The notes: a model not told the origin generated them from the letters alone. Positions 9,680-21,209 are shown, numbered from the stretch's first letter. The stretch: 64,000 nucleotides of DNA from Cordylochernes scorpioides (GCA_030710605.1 CP092868.1:33049363-33113362), one strand, 5' to 3'. Numbers and translations: made by a program.

Positions 9680-10606
9680 ACCAACTCATGTTTTTGATAA
9701 AATCAAGAAAAAGCGAACTACGTACTCTCGTTAGCGTGGTAGCGGCTGGTAAAATCAAAGAAATAAACTTACATCAAGGTTTAATAGAACTTTATTGAGC
9801 TAAATCGATCTGCTACTGAGTAGTGCCCCAAGTCTCAATGACAAAAACAGATGCATTCTACTTCACCCCAATCATTATGGTTGTCAAATCTCTTTTGATA
9901 AGCTTTACTCATCTCTCCAGCAGATACCATAAAAAAATATCAAGCTCTACAGACTTGATACCCTAATATGATTGGGCGGAGATAAGAAAGAAGGTTTAGT
10001 TGATTTTTATTCCACTAGGTGGCGCTCTCTGCTATCTAAAATTATCATTTGAACCGTCAGGATATATCCTTTTATTTTTTATTTCACCATTTGGCCGTTT
10101 CATCTTTTTTTCCCTTACTTTTTCACACACAAGCAAACAAAAACTACTTTTGTTGACCAGCGTTGCAAGTTGAGTAAGGTTTGACAATACCAAATGAAAT
10201 TTCAAAGTAATAAAAACCAATCTGTACCCGCACTGTATGATTGAAAGTGTATTATTAGGAAAGAATGCATTTTTGTAGACTTTATATTTACAAAATATTA
10301 AATTTTGATAGTTTTGATTATTTTCGTGACGCACACCCCTTATACAAGAAATCAACTAGTAGTCCTTACATGGCTGAGAAGAACAAAGTAGAAATACACG
10401 AAGTCCTACAGTGTCACAGTGTCTACCTGGAATTCTTGTCTGGTCTGGAGACAGCCAGAATGTCAGACGGGATTATACTGTCGCTACTGAGTAGATAGGA
10501 AGTTTATCACGGACGTCCCACCTGTTTATAATCTCACGTAGGCAGAGGTAAGTTAAAACCGCGTGTATACACACCTTCCTTCTATCTACACTACTTATTT
10601 ACATAA
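9680..10606. other. Unassigned sequence
   Basis: No gene or repeat recognised. The open frames at 10,032-10,355 and 10,265-10,498 overlap on opposite strands, lack domains and are only partly kept in block B (38,446-38,676). Confidence 0.4.
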
Positions 10607-10918
10607 GGGGGTCGGTGGAAGGCTGGTTAAATCGTTTGGTTTTCGACCACTACGACCCGGGTTCGATTCCCGCATTGGACACTTTGTTTAAAAAAAAAAT
10701 GCTCCAATGGCTCCCCGATTCTTGCAAAAGTCTAACCCCACCAGCGAGTGCAAGTAACCAAACGGGGCTCTGGCACATTTGTAAGTGCAAAGTCGAACTG
10801 CTTTCACATGTGTAGACATGTGGTGCGCTTACAGTAAAAAGCAGTCGCTAACTACCCACCATGATTATCATGGCCTGTACCACGTGTACTAGGGATAAGC
10901 AAGAAAGAAAAAAAGAAG
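10607..10918 (+). mobile_element. SINE family 1, full length
   Basis: It has the same head, body and tail as the copy at 9,352, ending 'actagggataag' plus an A-rich tail. In block B only a short head (38,788-38,813) survives at this place, joined to a hAT MITE fragment. Confidence 0.85.
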
Positions 10919-11059
10919 AGGATTCTTCTGATCTCTCAACTGATTTTTACTGATGGCTTGCGCCATCTGTCTGAATCTCAGGTAGTTGGTGATTTGTGCT
11001 CCAGAAACCCGGGTGTTACCTCTATTTTCTTTCTGTCTGAATAAACATCGTTGACCTTT

Positions 11060-11350
11060 TTTTTTTCAATTCCAGAATATTATGCAAATACCCTTTCTTG
11101 AATAAATTTACGCGTTTTAGGCTGTTGGTCTTCGTTAACGTGATGTAGACTGTACCTCAACAACCAAAAAAAAATCTGGTTCTAGAGGTTTCCGTAAAAA
11201 ATTGACGGAAAGGGTATTTTACAGGAAGCCATTAGAACTTACTCTTTTTTTTTTTTTTTTAATCGTTAAGGTATAGTCTGCAACACGCTGACGAAGGCCA
11301 ATAAACTGAAAAGCGTAAATTCTTTTTTTTTTTTTTATCAAGAAAAAGGT
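11060..11350. mobile_element. Inverted pair of Penelope-like ends
   Basis: A minus-strand piece near 11,115-11,155 ('acgcgttttaggctgttgg') faces a plus-strand piece at about 11,275-11,320 ('cacgctgacgaaggccaata'). Both are diverged versions of the hammerhead-bearing repeat that is best preserved at 63,057-63,098. The block B copy is at 39,150-39,420. Confidence 0.5.
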
Positions 11351-12335
11351 TATTTGGACAATATTCTGGAATAATAATATTAAAGCGATCATTAAAATAA
11401 AAACATTAGGCCTCCAGGGAAAAGTTTCTTTAAACAAATTTTACTTACAAATCTGACAAGCTTTCAGGCAAGAAATTCCTTCTACAAGAGAAAATATTTT
11501 ACAATAAATCGCCAATCTTGATTGAAAGCTAGAGAAATTTGTAAATTAAAAAAGAGATATTGATTAAAGGGATTATTTTATCGAACTAAAGCGATTAGTT
11601 GATGTTAATTCCGACTGATGAGACCAGTCATCAGCAACTTTCAATTGAATAATCAGGATAGATTTTCTCTCTTTCTTAAACCACCGATACCCCAGTAAAT
11701 TTTATTTTTTCTACTATATTTTCATCTACTTATTCTCAGTATGTAGGTTAGGTTGTTGGTTATGTGGATTGTTTATCGCTAGAAGTTATTCCCCCTGCGG
11801 ACTGCACCAGCAATGTATGCATGCATATACGTGGTTGAAATAAAGTCCGCCAACAGCTGTGGATGATCCCACGGCTTCTACGTGACCTGCCTATTGTCGA
11901 CTTACTGATGTCTTGTAGTCCTTGTTGATACTTCCAAACTGACTGCCTCTTCAGATTGATCATTCGTATATCAGACAACTCTTTATCGTGTTCTTTTTGT
12001 TCCCCTCATGTTTCGAAATGTTTTGTTCGTACTTCCAAACTGTAATTTGTTGAAGAGATTTGTCATTTTTACATTAGGCTTGATCACTTTCGTCTTGTTC
12101 TTTATCATACCATACTTCCAAACTGACTGTCTCTCAGATTGATCATTCGTATATCAGATACCTCTTTATCGTGGTGTTTTTGTGCTTCCCAGTTTTCGCA
12201 ATGTTTTTCTCGTACTTCCAAACTGTAATTTGTTGAAGAGTTTTATCATCCTTACAGTAGACTTGATCACTTTCGTCTTGTTCTTTGTCATATCACACTT
12301 CCAAGCTGACTGATCTTTTATATCGTATATTCTAA
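11351..12335. other. Unassigned stretch grading into degenerate 130-bp units
   Basis: The first part is non-repetitive. About 11,710 is the empty site of the Helentron-like insertion of block B. From about 11,930, diverged units carrying 'acttccaaactg' lead into the array at 12,336. Confidence 0.5.
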
Positions 12336-14098
12336 GTTTTCTTCAACATTTGTTGATGAAATTTAGCATTCTTAGGTTGGACACGTCTTCATTTAATCCC
12401 GCTCGTTTTGCTCTTGATGTCATATTACACTTCTAAACTGACTGGTCTAAAGGAACGTTCCCTAAGTTCCCTTCAACATTTGTTGATGAAATTTAGCATT
12501 CTTAGGTTGGACACGTCTTCATTTAATCCCGCTCGTTTTGCTCTTGATGTCATATTACACTTCTAAACTGACTGGTCTAAAGGAACGTATCCTAAGTTCC
12601 CTTCAACATTTGTTGATGAAATTTAGCATTCTTAGGTTGGACACGTCTTCATTTAATCCCGCTCGTTTTGCTCTTGATGTCATATTACACTTCTAAACTG
12701 ACTGGTCTAAAGGAACGTATCCTAAGTTCCCTTCAACATTTGTTGATGAAATTTAGCATTCTTAGGTTGGACACGTATTCATTTAATCCCGCTCGTTTTG
12801 CTCTTGATGTCATATTACACTTCTAAACTGACTGGTCTAAAGGAACATTCCCTAAGTTCCCTTCAACATTTGTTGATGAAATTTAGCATTCTTAGGTTGG
12901 ACACGTCTTCATTTAATCCCGCTCGTTTTGCTCTTGATGTCATATTACACTTCTAAACTGACTGGTCTAAAGGAACGTTCCCTAAGTTCCCTTCAACATT
13001 TGTTGATGAAATTTAGCATTCTTAGGTTGGACACGTCTTCATTTAATCCCGCTCGTTTTGCTCTTGATGTCATATTACACTTCTAAACTGACTGGTCTAA
13101 AGGAACGTTCCCTAAGTTCCCTTCAACATTTGTTGATGAAATTTAGCATTCTTAGGTTGGACACGTCTTCATTAAATCCCGCTCGTTTTGCTCTTGATGT
13201 CATATTACACTTCTAAACTGACTGGTCTAAAGGAACGTATCCTAAGTTCCCTTCAACATTTGTTGATGAGATTTAGCATTCTTACGTTGGACCCGTCTTC
13301 ACTTAATCCCGCTTGTCTTGTTCTTGATGTCATATTACATTTACAAACTGACTGATCTAAAGGAACGTATCCTAAGTTCCCTTTCAACATTTGTTGATGA
13401 GATTTAGCATTCTTACGTTGGACACGTCTCCACTTAATCCCTCTTGTCCTGTTCTTGATGTCATATTACACTTCCAAGCTGACTGATCTAAAGGAACGTA
13501 TCCTAAGTTTTCTTCAACATTTGTTGATGGGATTTAGCATTCTTACATTGGACCCGTCTTCACTTAATCCCGCTCGTCTTGTTCTTGATGTCATATTACA
13601 CTTCCAAGCTGACTGATCTAAAGGAACGTATCTCAAGCTTTCTTCAACATTTGTTGATGGGATTTAGGATTCTTACATTGGACCCGTCTTCACTTAATCC
13701 CGCTCGTCTTGTTCTTGATGTCTATCATACTTCCAAACTGACTCATCTAAAGGAACGTATCCTAAGTTCTCTTCAACATTTGTTGATGGGATTTAGCATT
13801 CTTACATTGGACACGTCTTCACTTAATCCCGCTCGTCTTGTTCTTGATGTCATATTACACTTCCAAGCTGACTGATCTAGAGGAACGTATCTCAAGTTTT
13901 CTTCAACATTTGTTGATGGTATTTAGCATTCTTACGTTGGACCCGTCTTCACTTAATCTCGCTCGTATTGTTCTTGATGTCATATCACACTTCCAAGCTG
14001 ACTCATCTAAAGGAACGTATCCTAAGTTCTCTTCAACATTTATTGATGGGATTTAACATTCTTACGTTGACACGTCTTCATTTAATCTCGCTCGTCTT
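12336..14098 (+). repeat. 130-bp satellite-like array, ~13-14 units
   Basis: Units repeat every about 130 bp (for example 'tgttgatgaa' at 12,481, 12,611 and 12,741). Each contains 'cttcaacatttgttgatg', 'tttagcattctta' and 'cttgatgtcatattacac'. The left half (to about 13,260) is about seven nearly identical units of one variant ('ctcgttttgctcttgatg'). The right half is older and mixed. Block B has about seven units (41,680-42,585), all of the older type. Small frames across units are artefacts. Confidence 0.95.
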
Positions 14099-14549
14099 GT
14101 GTGGGTGGAGATAACGTCTTACCTCATACCGAGATGCTGACTTCACCAAGAGAGACCGTGTTTATCAAAGTAACCGACGTAGCTCTAGTTAAGCTTCTGA
14201 TTTGTTCCCTCTCTCTAATTATATCTTCTTTTGACTACTTGCCATCGACGTGGAAGCAAAACTTCGCAATAGTATAACAGCAACGTGTGACTTTAACAGT
14301 AGGAGAATCCCCGGCTTCTCTTTTAAGAAAAGATGCAAGCTAACGTACACATAGAAGACAACACGCGATTCTTACATGTAATGGGTGGTTTTGCCGTTAG
14401 AGAAACTTTGTTTAAATTTAAAGAGAGACAATTTGGCAATGAAAAATGTTTTATTGGGAGATTCCAAATTCCTTCTCTTCTCCGCCTGTTTCTTATAGGA
14501 AAATACATTCCATAGTGAGGCCCTTCTCAATTAGGCGCTCCGCCAGATT

Positions 14550-14880
14550 GACGCTGGCAAGTTCAATCAGTACCTGGCCTGACATCTTCATTATCATCCA
14601 GGGCCGTGATGTAGTCCACTGGAGAAAGATCAGAGCGCCACTCCACAAGGAAGAACTGGTCAAAGGTAGCAGCAGCTGACCTGAACTTGTTCAGAGCCTG
14701 CTGCTGTTTGTTGTATTTCAGCTGCGTCATAGCGTACTTCCTCGGTGGCTGGGTGACCTTGCTACCCTGTCCTGGGTGATGTTGGTTTGGCAATATGTGC
14801 CAGGCTGCGGCCTACGCGCCTGTTCAGTAGAAGGCGAGAACTTCCTCTTCTTACACTCCGTCATATAGACTTTTCAGAAG
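14550..14880 (-). pseudogene. Retroelement ORF1/gag-like relic
   Basis: The minus strand encodes a fragment with KYNKQQQAL and VEWRSDLSPVDYITAL, related to the longer copy at 43,110-43,500. The style (basic N-terminal part, then a compact domain) resembles ORF1 or gag-like proteins of retroelements. It is broken in both blocks. I assign it to a retroelement by resemblance only and cannot tell LINE from LTR kin. Confidence 0.4.
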
Positions 14881-15339
14881 GATCTTTTTCCATTATCTCA
14901 GCCCAGTCACGGCTTGTTGGGCCAGAATTTGAATATCCTTATTTTGACGAAGTCGAATTTGCATGCTTATCAAATTTATCTGATATAGCAATTGCCATAC
15001 TATAGAAATTCCTTCCGCTGATTTCTAAGCAATCCCTGCGTTTTTCTGGATGGGAGCTACGCCAACATGTTCCACACCAATCAAGCATTCCGCCAATGCC
15101 CCAAAATGGTTGGACAACTCCTTATTGACAAATTCCCTAGCTGAAAAGGCGGAGCTCGCACGGCCGAGAAGGAGAGAGTTCCCCCTCATTAGAGAAAGCC
15201 TAGCTTGAGACTAATTAGGTCACACGACATGTGGCTTTGAGACTTGCGAAAGGGCTTTGAAAGTTTGAAAAGGACAAATGCTTTTATTCCTTAGAGTTTC
15301 AACCTGACCTCCATTAATACGATTCACAAACAATATGTG

Positions 15340-15651
15340 TGGGGTCGGTGGCAGGCTGGTCTAAACCGTTGGTTTTCGACCGCTACGATCCGGGTTCGAA
15401 TCCCGCATTGGGCACTTTTTTTTTCTGATAAAAAAAAATGCTCCAATGGACCTCGATTCTTGCAAAAGTCCAACCCCACCAGCGAGTGCAAGTAACCAAA
15501 CGGAGCTCTGGCATATTTGTAAGTGCAAAGTCGAAATGCTTCTCACATGTGTAGACATGTGGTGCACTTACAGTAAAAGCAGTCGCCTACTCCTACCCAC
15601 CATGGTTATCATGGCCTGTACCACGTGTACTAGGGATAAGAAAAAAATAAT
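15340..15651 (+). mobile_element. SINE family 1, full length
   Basis: Complete head, body and tail. The target duplication is 'aatatgtg' (about 15,331-15,339 and 15,652-15,659). The block B copy at 43,928-44,240 shares the insertion. Confidence 0.9.
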
Positions 15652-15699
15652 AATATGTGGCTCTGAAGAGTAACAACAACGGATTCAATTTAAGGGCTG

Positions 15700-16030
15700 T
15701 TTCGAACAGACTTCATCCGACGCCTGGATTACCACAAGCACTATATAGCCGTGATGACCCGCAGTTCCAAGGGCCTGCAGTCCAGGATGTTATATGGAAA
15801 TGAGAGAAGTGTTGGGGAAGTGGCCGATGTTATCTACTACGGTAATCACAATGCCCGCGTCCATCCAGCTCTTCCGCTCTGCCTTCCTGCACGTACCATC
15901 TGTCTGCAATATGCAAATTTTTTATTCTCTCCACATTTCCAACTCGTCGTAAGACACGGGGAGAAACCGTACTCCTACCCACCTACAAGGGAACCAGCCT
16001 CTACAAGCTGGCCCAGCATCTAAAGAGGCA
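15700..16030 (+). repeat. Possible decayed coding fragment, unassigned
   Basis: A plus-strand frame runs through KGLQSRMLYGNERSVGEVAD and is conserved in block B (44,280-44,640). GC content is higher than in the neighbouring sequence. I recognise no family. In block B a LINE has inserted at the equivalent of about 16,024. Confidence 0.3.
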
Positions 16031-16094
16031 CACCATCATATAGAAACTAGGCTGTTTATACTTCTTTCTTTATTGTTACCTTGAGGCCTGTGCA

Positions 16095-16400
16095 GGGGGG
16101 TCGGTGGAAGGCTGGTTAAACCGTTTGGTTTTCGATCACTACGACCCGGGTTCGATTCCGGCATTGGACACTTTTTTTTCTGTTAAAAAAAAAAATGCTC
16201 CAATGGCCCCCGATTCTTGCAAAAGTCCAACCCCACCAGCGAGTGCAAGTAACCAAACGGGGCTCTGGCACATTTGTAAGTGCTTTTCACATGTGTAGTC
16301 ATGTGGTGCATTTACAGTAAAAGCAGTCGCCAACTTCTACCCACCATGATTATTATGGCCTTGTACCACGTGTACTAGGGATAAGCAAAAAAAAAAAAAA
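16095..16400 (+). mobile_element. SINE family 1, full length
   Basis: Complete head with B box, body, tail and poly-A. The block B counterpart is at 44,988-45,307. Confidence 0.9.
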
Positions 16401-16965
16401 GTTCAACGGGAACTATCTGGGCTATTGTTAGTGTTGTCATTTCTTCGCCAGTTGATTGGTTCCCTACTGTCACCTGACCTTAATCAGCCAATCAGCGTTG
16501 AGGTAATCAATGAGTAAGCAAGTGGTTAGGAGCGAGGTGCTAAATCGAGGTTGTAAATAAACGGGTCGAGGGTTCTAATCTCTGAATTTCTGTATTTATA
16601 AAAAATCGTTTTAAAAATATGTTGACTTTGCTTAGAATTATTAATGAAACTGATTCCAATAATTATTAATTAAACATTATATTTATTGATTTACAAGAGA
16701 GAGAACAAAATATAAAAGGGAAACTAATATTGAACAAAGGAACTTTTTTTCTGTTTCGGTTAGCGCCTATTTACCTGTGAGCTTACACACACTCTGTGGA
16801 ACAATTAATTAATTAATATATATACAACAAAATACCCTTTAAAAACAACGATCTGTCTATTCACAACAGTCTTGTGCAAATATATAATGATTATGCCTAA
16901 TAATAAATTCACTATTAAGGTAAAGCTTCAATAACGATTAGCTATCGTTATTATATTATCATCAT
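16401..16965. other. AT-rich stretch with ~220-bp block A-specific segment
   Basis: Roughly 16,616-16,836 is absent from block B, where the flanks join at a short 'aaaata' direct repeat. That suggests a small deletion in B between short direct repeats, or an insertion in A. There is no gene. Confidence 0.5.
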
Positions 16966-17175
16966 ACCTAGTACACGTGGTACAGGTCACGATAATCGTG
17001 GTAGATAGTAGTTGGCGACTGCTTTTACTGTAAGTGCACCACATATTTACACACGTGAAAAGCAGTTAAACATTTGCACACTTACAAAACTGCCCTTTTG
17101 TGCGGGATTCGAGGTCGAAACTCTCCCCACGGGTCGTGGCTGTAGGAAATCGACGGTTTATATCGCCCGACCCCC
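16966..17175 (-). mobile_element. SINE with family-1 tail and a different head
   Basis: Read on the minus strand, the 3' part matches the family-1 tail ('cacttacagtaaaagcag', 'ccacgtgtactagg'). The head reads ggggtcgggcgatataaacc with B box 'cgacctcgaatcccgc', and the usual 'atgctccaatggcc' body is missing. So it is a subfamily or chimera sharing the tail. The block B copy is at 45,664-45,872. Confidence 0.65.
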
Positions 17176-17239
17176 ATTTACCCCGGTAGGGAAACCGCGC
17201 GACATATCTCTTTATTATTGTTTAAACAAACAAACCACA

Positions 17240-17586
17240 ATTGACTCACAGGTTGAAATGCTTACAAGTGAAGTCCAACCGGCAATGGGCGGGGATGATG
17301 ACTAGGAAAAGTTCTACATAGCTAAGTTTCAGAGCTGCTACCAAATAACTCTACAAGACCTAACACGAGAATCTGTGGTGGATCCATGTATAGTAACTTT
17401 CTTTGCCTTCAATTTGCCAGATTAATCTATTAGCTTGATAGTCTTTATATAAAATTTTCCCTGTATATAAATATCATATTACCATTAAGTTCTATCACTG
17501 TTTTTCATTCATGTATCCTATATTTCTGCTTGGAGAATCTGTATAAGACAAAAAAGGTCTTAATAAAGCTTTTGTTGTTGTTGTTA
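17240..17586 (+). mobile_element. LINE 3' end with (GTT)n tail
   Basis: AT-rich 3'-UTR-like sequence ends in 'ggtcttaataaagctttt' followed by GTTGTTGTTGTT. The AATAAA signal next to a GTT microsatellite recurs at the 3' ends of other fragments here (35,491-35,561; reversed at 26,424), which marks it as a non-LTR retrotransposon end. The block B copy is at 45,940-46,282. Confidence 0.6.
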
Positions 17587-18160
17587 ACAAACAAAAGTCT
17601 TTATTAAGACATAAGCTTAGCAATAGGCGAAGGTAGAGTTTGAACTGAATAATTTTCCTTCAAGTTTTCTTTAATTTCCGATTCGAGTGTTTGTATAGAA
17701 CGGCGATTACAAATTGGAAATTGGTTGTTTAACCATTACATATTGATTGTCGATTGGGATGGCGTTCCTATTGGATTTTTGGCGATGGTTGTTGTTGTTT
17801 ACATTTGGATCCTCCTCGATGTTTCTATCTCATCGATTGATCGATTGGTAATCGATATATTGACATCGGGTGTGGTCTAGTAATTCTGTGAACTCTCCCC
17901 TAGCGGTGACCTGTTACTTTCTTGTTAGTTTTCTTTATTGTTATTATTATCTTCTTTTCTCAAGAACACAGGGGTAGAGGCCATGCTTATCATGTTGGGT
18001 AAAGGTTTGTAATACAATTTCCTGATTCAAGTACAAATTCACTTTTGTACTATTTTTTTCACATTGATTGGCGTTCTCACGCCCTTTCGGCACTAAATAC
18101 CTGTTTCATGGTTTTCAAGATGCCCAAAGACCATCTTTTTTTGGCCGTTGAGGTAGTTTG
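17587..18160. other. Unassigned sequence
   Basis: It begins with an inverted 'aagtctttattaagac' that pairs with the LINE 3' end just upstream. Otherwise I recognise nothing. The stretch is shared with block B. Confidence 0.4.
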
Positions 18161-18161
18161 T

Positions 18162-18203
18162 ACCACGCTGACAAGGGCCAAAAGCCCGAAACGCGTACGC
18201 GCT
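18162..18203 (+). ncRNA. Hammerhead-like ribozyme, Penelope type, one core change
   Basis: In order: ACCACG (stem I 5'), CTGACAA, stem II GGGC-CAAAA-GCCC, GAA, palindromic ACGCGT as stem III, then A. Against the hammerhead core CTGANGA the invariant G is A. Stem II is perfect and stem I is partial. The block B allele (46,863-46,899) has the correct G but lacks the 3' side of stem II. Confidence 0.55.
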
Positions 18204-18552
18204 TAGCTTTTCTTGATTAATCAAGAAACAGTATTTGGTCAATTCAGGAATAATTTAAAAAATCAACGATTAGTTGATATTTATTCCGATAGATGGCGCA
18301 AGACATCATCAAATCTTAGTTGTACTATCAGGAAATGACTTTTTTTCACAATTTATATTGCTAAAGATAACTCACGTCAACCGTATGTTGGTAAGATTTA
18401 AACTAAGAGACGTTCAAGCGTTCGACTCTATCCGCCTATCTCCATTTTCACGGTAAAACTGTCCTGAAAATGGTGACAACGTGTCGCCGAAACGTCACTC
18501 AGTAAAAATCTTAACTGACACAAGGTTGACAAGAGTTATCTTTATCAATATA

Positions 18553-19008
18553 CACTCATAGACATAACTTAAGGAGTTGTACTATGTATATCGGGATTCA
18601 TTCATATATCGGGACAATAACTCTGAATTATCGTAGAAATAGAGGCTGCCTGGCCGGCATTCATAGTTCTTCAAATAAAAGACACTTCGGCAGTAAATCT
18701 TTCTATTATCTCGACGTTTCGACAAAAATCTTTTGTCATCGCCAGGAGCGAACAAAAATGTAAACATTTGGCAAGGCGTTAGAAATTATTATCTATTAGA
18801 ATTAATTTTAAGAATTAGTTATAATTTGTTCGCTCCTGACGAAGACAAAAGATTTTTATCGAAACGTCGAGACAATAAAAATATTTACTGACCGAAGTGT
18901 CTTTTATTTTGAAGAATAACTCTGAAAAGATATTTGATACACAGTGACCTTTAATGAAGATACACGAGATAACTAAATGTGAACAAAATTGACTCTGTCT
19001 CCTTAAAA
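18553..19008 (-). mobile_element. MITE of the CACTCATGGAC family, interrupted
   Basis: The end CACTCATAGACATAACTTAA next to TA and the inner 'caataactctgaa' match the right end of the element at 1,149 in reverse orientation. It is split by the insertion at 18,618-18,914 and then continues to about 19,008, where the other terminus is lost. The block B copy is at 47,250-47,690. Confidence 0.7.
18618..18914. mobile_element. Penelope-like insertion: inverted pair of hammerhead-like ends with 12-bp TSD
   Basis: The insertion is flanked by the direct repeat 'aataactctgaa' (18,606-18,617 and 18,915-18,926). It holds two inverted arms: minus at about 18,709-18,760 and plus at about 18,827-18,880. 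Each arm reads, in order, a stem I side, CTGGCGA or CTGACGA, a hairpin (GACAAAA/TTTTGTC in the minus arm), GAA, palindromic ACGT, C and GAG pairing back to CTC. Inverted ribozyme-bearing ends are known from Penelope-like elements. No reverse transcriptase is present. Block B has it at 47,315-47,602. Confidence 0.6.
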
Positions 19009-19859
19009 ACCAAATTATTGATCCGAATCTATGCAATCTGCGCAGATATATATTTTAAATGCGTTGTTTCTTTATCTTTCTTAAACGACTTGGAAATCAG
19101 GCCCCTGGTAGATGAGTTCTGAGTAGATCAATCAGTCTAGTCTGATATTCCACAACTTCCCATCGCATGATGTGCATTCTAGCTTTTCTTACTACTTTAC
19201 AGTTTCATAAGCAATCACGTTATCTCTAGGTTTTTAATTCTCGTCTAGATTTAGAATTTCAAAGCAATTTTATTGACCTCTCCATCAATAGAAAATCATA
19301 CATATCAAAAACATAGATTCAAGAAATATTTAAGAGGGAATCTATAAACACGACTATTTACAATTATATTGTCGCGGAGATAAATAAAGCAAGGGCAAGT
19401 TTAGGAATAATTAATTTATTATAAGGGGTATTTATAGGGAGAGAGAGAGAAAGTACAACTTACCCCAAGTTAAAGATAATCCTAATGAGCGCGTCAGCCA
19501 CCCCCGCCGACCAGATTCCGAGAACCCCTCACACCCCCACCCCCGGAGTCCAGGGTGATTGACCGGCGTCCCATGGGACCTCTTGTGACCGGAGTTGCAG
19601 AGCTACTTGACAATATAAATACGAGAAGGCTTCCCCAACGCCGAAGAGTTCTCCTCCAAATAATCAGATGTTCTTCGTTATTGCCGTCAGCTCAAGGCTC
19701 AGGAAGAACTTGTAAATGGGCGTCTTTGTTGATGCAAGAATGGGTTGGCGTTGATATTCACCCCTTGTCTGAAGAGCCAAACCGTGGCCGATGGATGATA
19801 TTTCTTCTAGACGTGTCTCAATAGTAGAATGAAAGTAGTTGATACCATAGATCGATTCT
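19009..19859. other. Unassigned stretch before LINE relic
   Basis: It contains a short AG-rich tract (about 19,438-19,452) and a C-rich segment (about 19,495-19,550). The plus frame at 19,555-19,824 has no recognisable domain and is disrupted in block B. It may be a 5' part of the LINE relic that follows. Confidence 0.35.
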
Positions 19860-20140
19860 ATCGATTTCGGAAGATGACCGACTTCTGTACAACGGGGGAT
19901 TGTTTGAGATTCTTCGGTCACATCGCGACGCAGGGGAATGGAGTACACCATACTGATCGGAAAGATGTCTGGGCGACGCATATCTGGACGCCCCGACGCT
20001 TCGTGGACTAATTAAAGAAACTCACTGGTTTAACGGTTACCGAGATGGTACATCGAGCTCAAGACAGAGATGGCTGGGTGTGTTTGGGATGTAATACGTA
20101 CAGTGGGACACAACGTTTAATCGCGAATAGAATGATTTAT
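19860..20140 (+). pseudogene. LINE ORF2 C-terminal relic
   Basis: Across frames the plus strand shows LRFFGHIA, then sequence reading GRPPTRFVD in block B, then VTEMVHRAQDR. The RFFGH...GRP..R...D...AQDR series is the hallmark of the C-terminal tail of LINE reverse transcriptases. It is out of frame with itself, with stops, and has no RT core, so it is dead. The block B copy is at 48,540-48,835. Confidence 0.65.
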
Positions 20141-21013
20141 CTAGATGCATCTGCAGCAAGGTATTCATACAGGTTCTTTAATGACGGTTTCGTGCAGGTA
20201 GGCTTTGCTCAGCTTCTTCATCCCCTCTCCTCGACATATGAAGAAATTCTCTTTTTATACGTAAGGCAGATATCCTAGAAGGGAAACACAAAATCTGATA
20301 ACTTTTTCCATAAATAATGGTGTTATATCCTCGATGGCATGTAGGATCTAGTCTAGGAGAGGCAAGCAGGTGACACAAGATGTTTCTTTATTTGGTCTGC
20401 TTATATACATATGTATGATGATGATAAATAACTACACAACAAGTCAATGACAACAATACTCTGTTGTCAATACACAATAAATGGTTTAATGGAATTCTAT
20501 CCATATTACTGTTTTCTATACCATCTAAGAATTATCTCTACCTATCTCAAAATTCCTCAAACGTCAAGAAGCCACTTCCATTTTATAATGTGGACATAAC
20601 TATCAGTAAATAGGGGTTAATAATCAAACACACTTTTCGCAATCCCCCTCTCATGAAAAATCTTCAAGTAATCCACAATTCTATAGTATTCCTTAAAACC
20701 CTCTTCAATCTGTAAATTGTTTTCTTCAAATACACTATTTAGTTTGATTTCATTTATCTAAATTTGCATACCAACTCATACATATTTCAATTATGTTGAT
20801 ATTTTCTCTGTTTTCAATTAACAAATTGCATACTAATTCATGTACATATTTCAAATCTCTTTCTTTCTATGTTTAGTTTACCTTTAAAATACAAGTGTCC
20901 CTAGTGGGACATAGTGCTCTAAGTCAAAATAAATAAGCAATCTCCTGGAATCCAATGAAGTCAAGAAAATCTTCCCATTTGTAAATATGGGAAACCAGAC
21001 TAAGCACCTAAAC
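20141..21013. other. Unassigned AT-rich sequence
   Basis: No gene, RNA or repeat boundary recognised. It is shared with block B (48,836-49,752) with small indels. Confidence 0.4.
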
Positions 21014-21209
21014 CAGGGGTCAGTAAACTGCGGCTCGTGAGCCACATGCGACTTTGGATGTGGCTCTTTATATAGTTCCATATGTAAATATTATTTATGC
21101 GAGTACTATTCTTTGTTGGCAAGAAAAAAAAATATGGCACTTTAAAAACTTTGAAATTTTGTAAATTGAAATTTTTGTCTCTTCAGACTCAAAAGTTTGC
21201 CGACCCCAG
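21014..21209 (+). mobile_element. hAT-type MITE, probably recombinant
   Basis: It starts CAGGGGTCAGTAAAC and ends GTTTGCCGACCCCAG, the imperfect terminal inverted repeats of a common hAT MITE family ('gagccacatgcgac' and 'ggctctttatatagttcc' inside). The flanking 8-mers (acctaaac and tcctaagc) agree poorly. Its left flank matches the left flank of the block B MITE at 49,753 and its right flank matches the right flank of the one at 52,613, so it looks like the product of recombination between the two. Confidence 0.8.

Noticed and set aside
11746-11765. Telomere-like TTAGG repeats
   Set aside because: Only two to three imperfect units (ggttaggttg); no array.
13579-14056. Small proteins with repeated YYTSKLTDLKERI
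   Set aside because: They are read from the 130-bp array and shift frame between units.
12336-14098. CRISPR-like array
   Set aside because: Units are contiguous 130-bp tandem repeats with no unique spacers, in animal DNA.
14323-14515. Gene at 14.3-14.5 kb open on both strands
   Set aside because: Both strands are open over the same 180 bp, the frame changes in block B, and no domain is seen.
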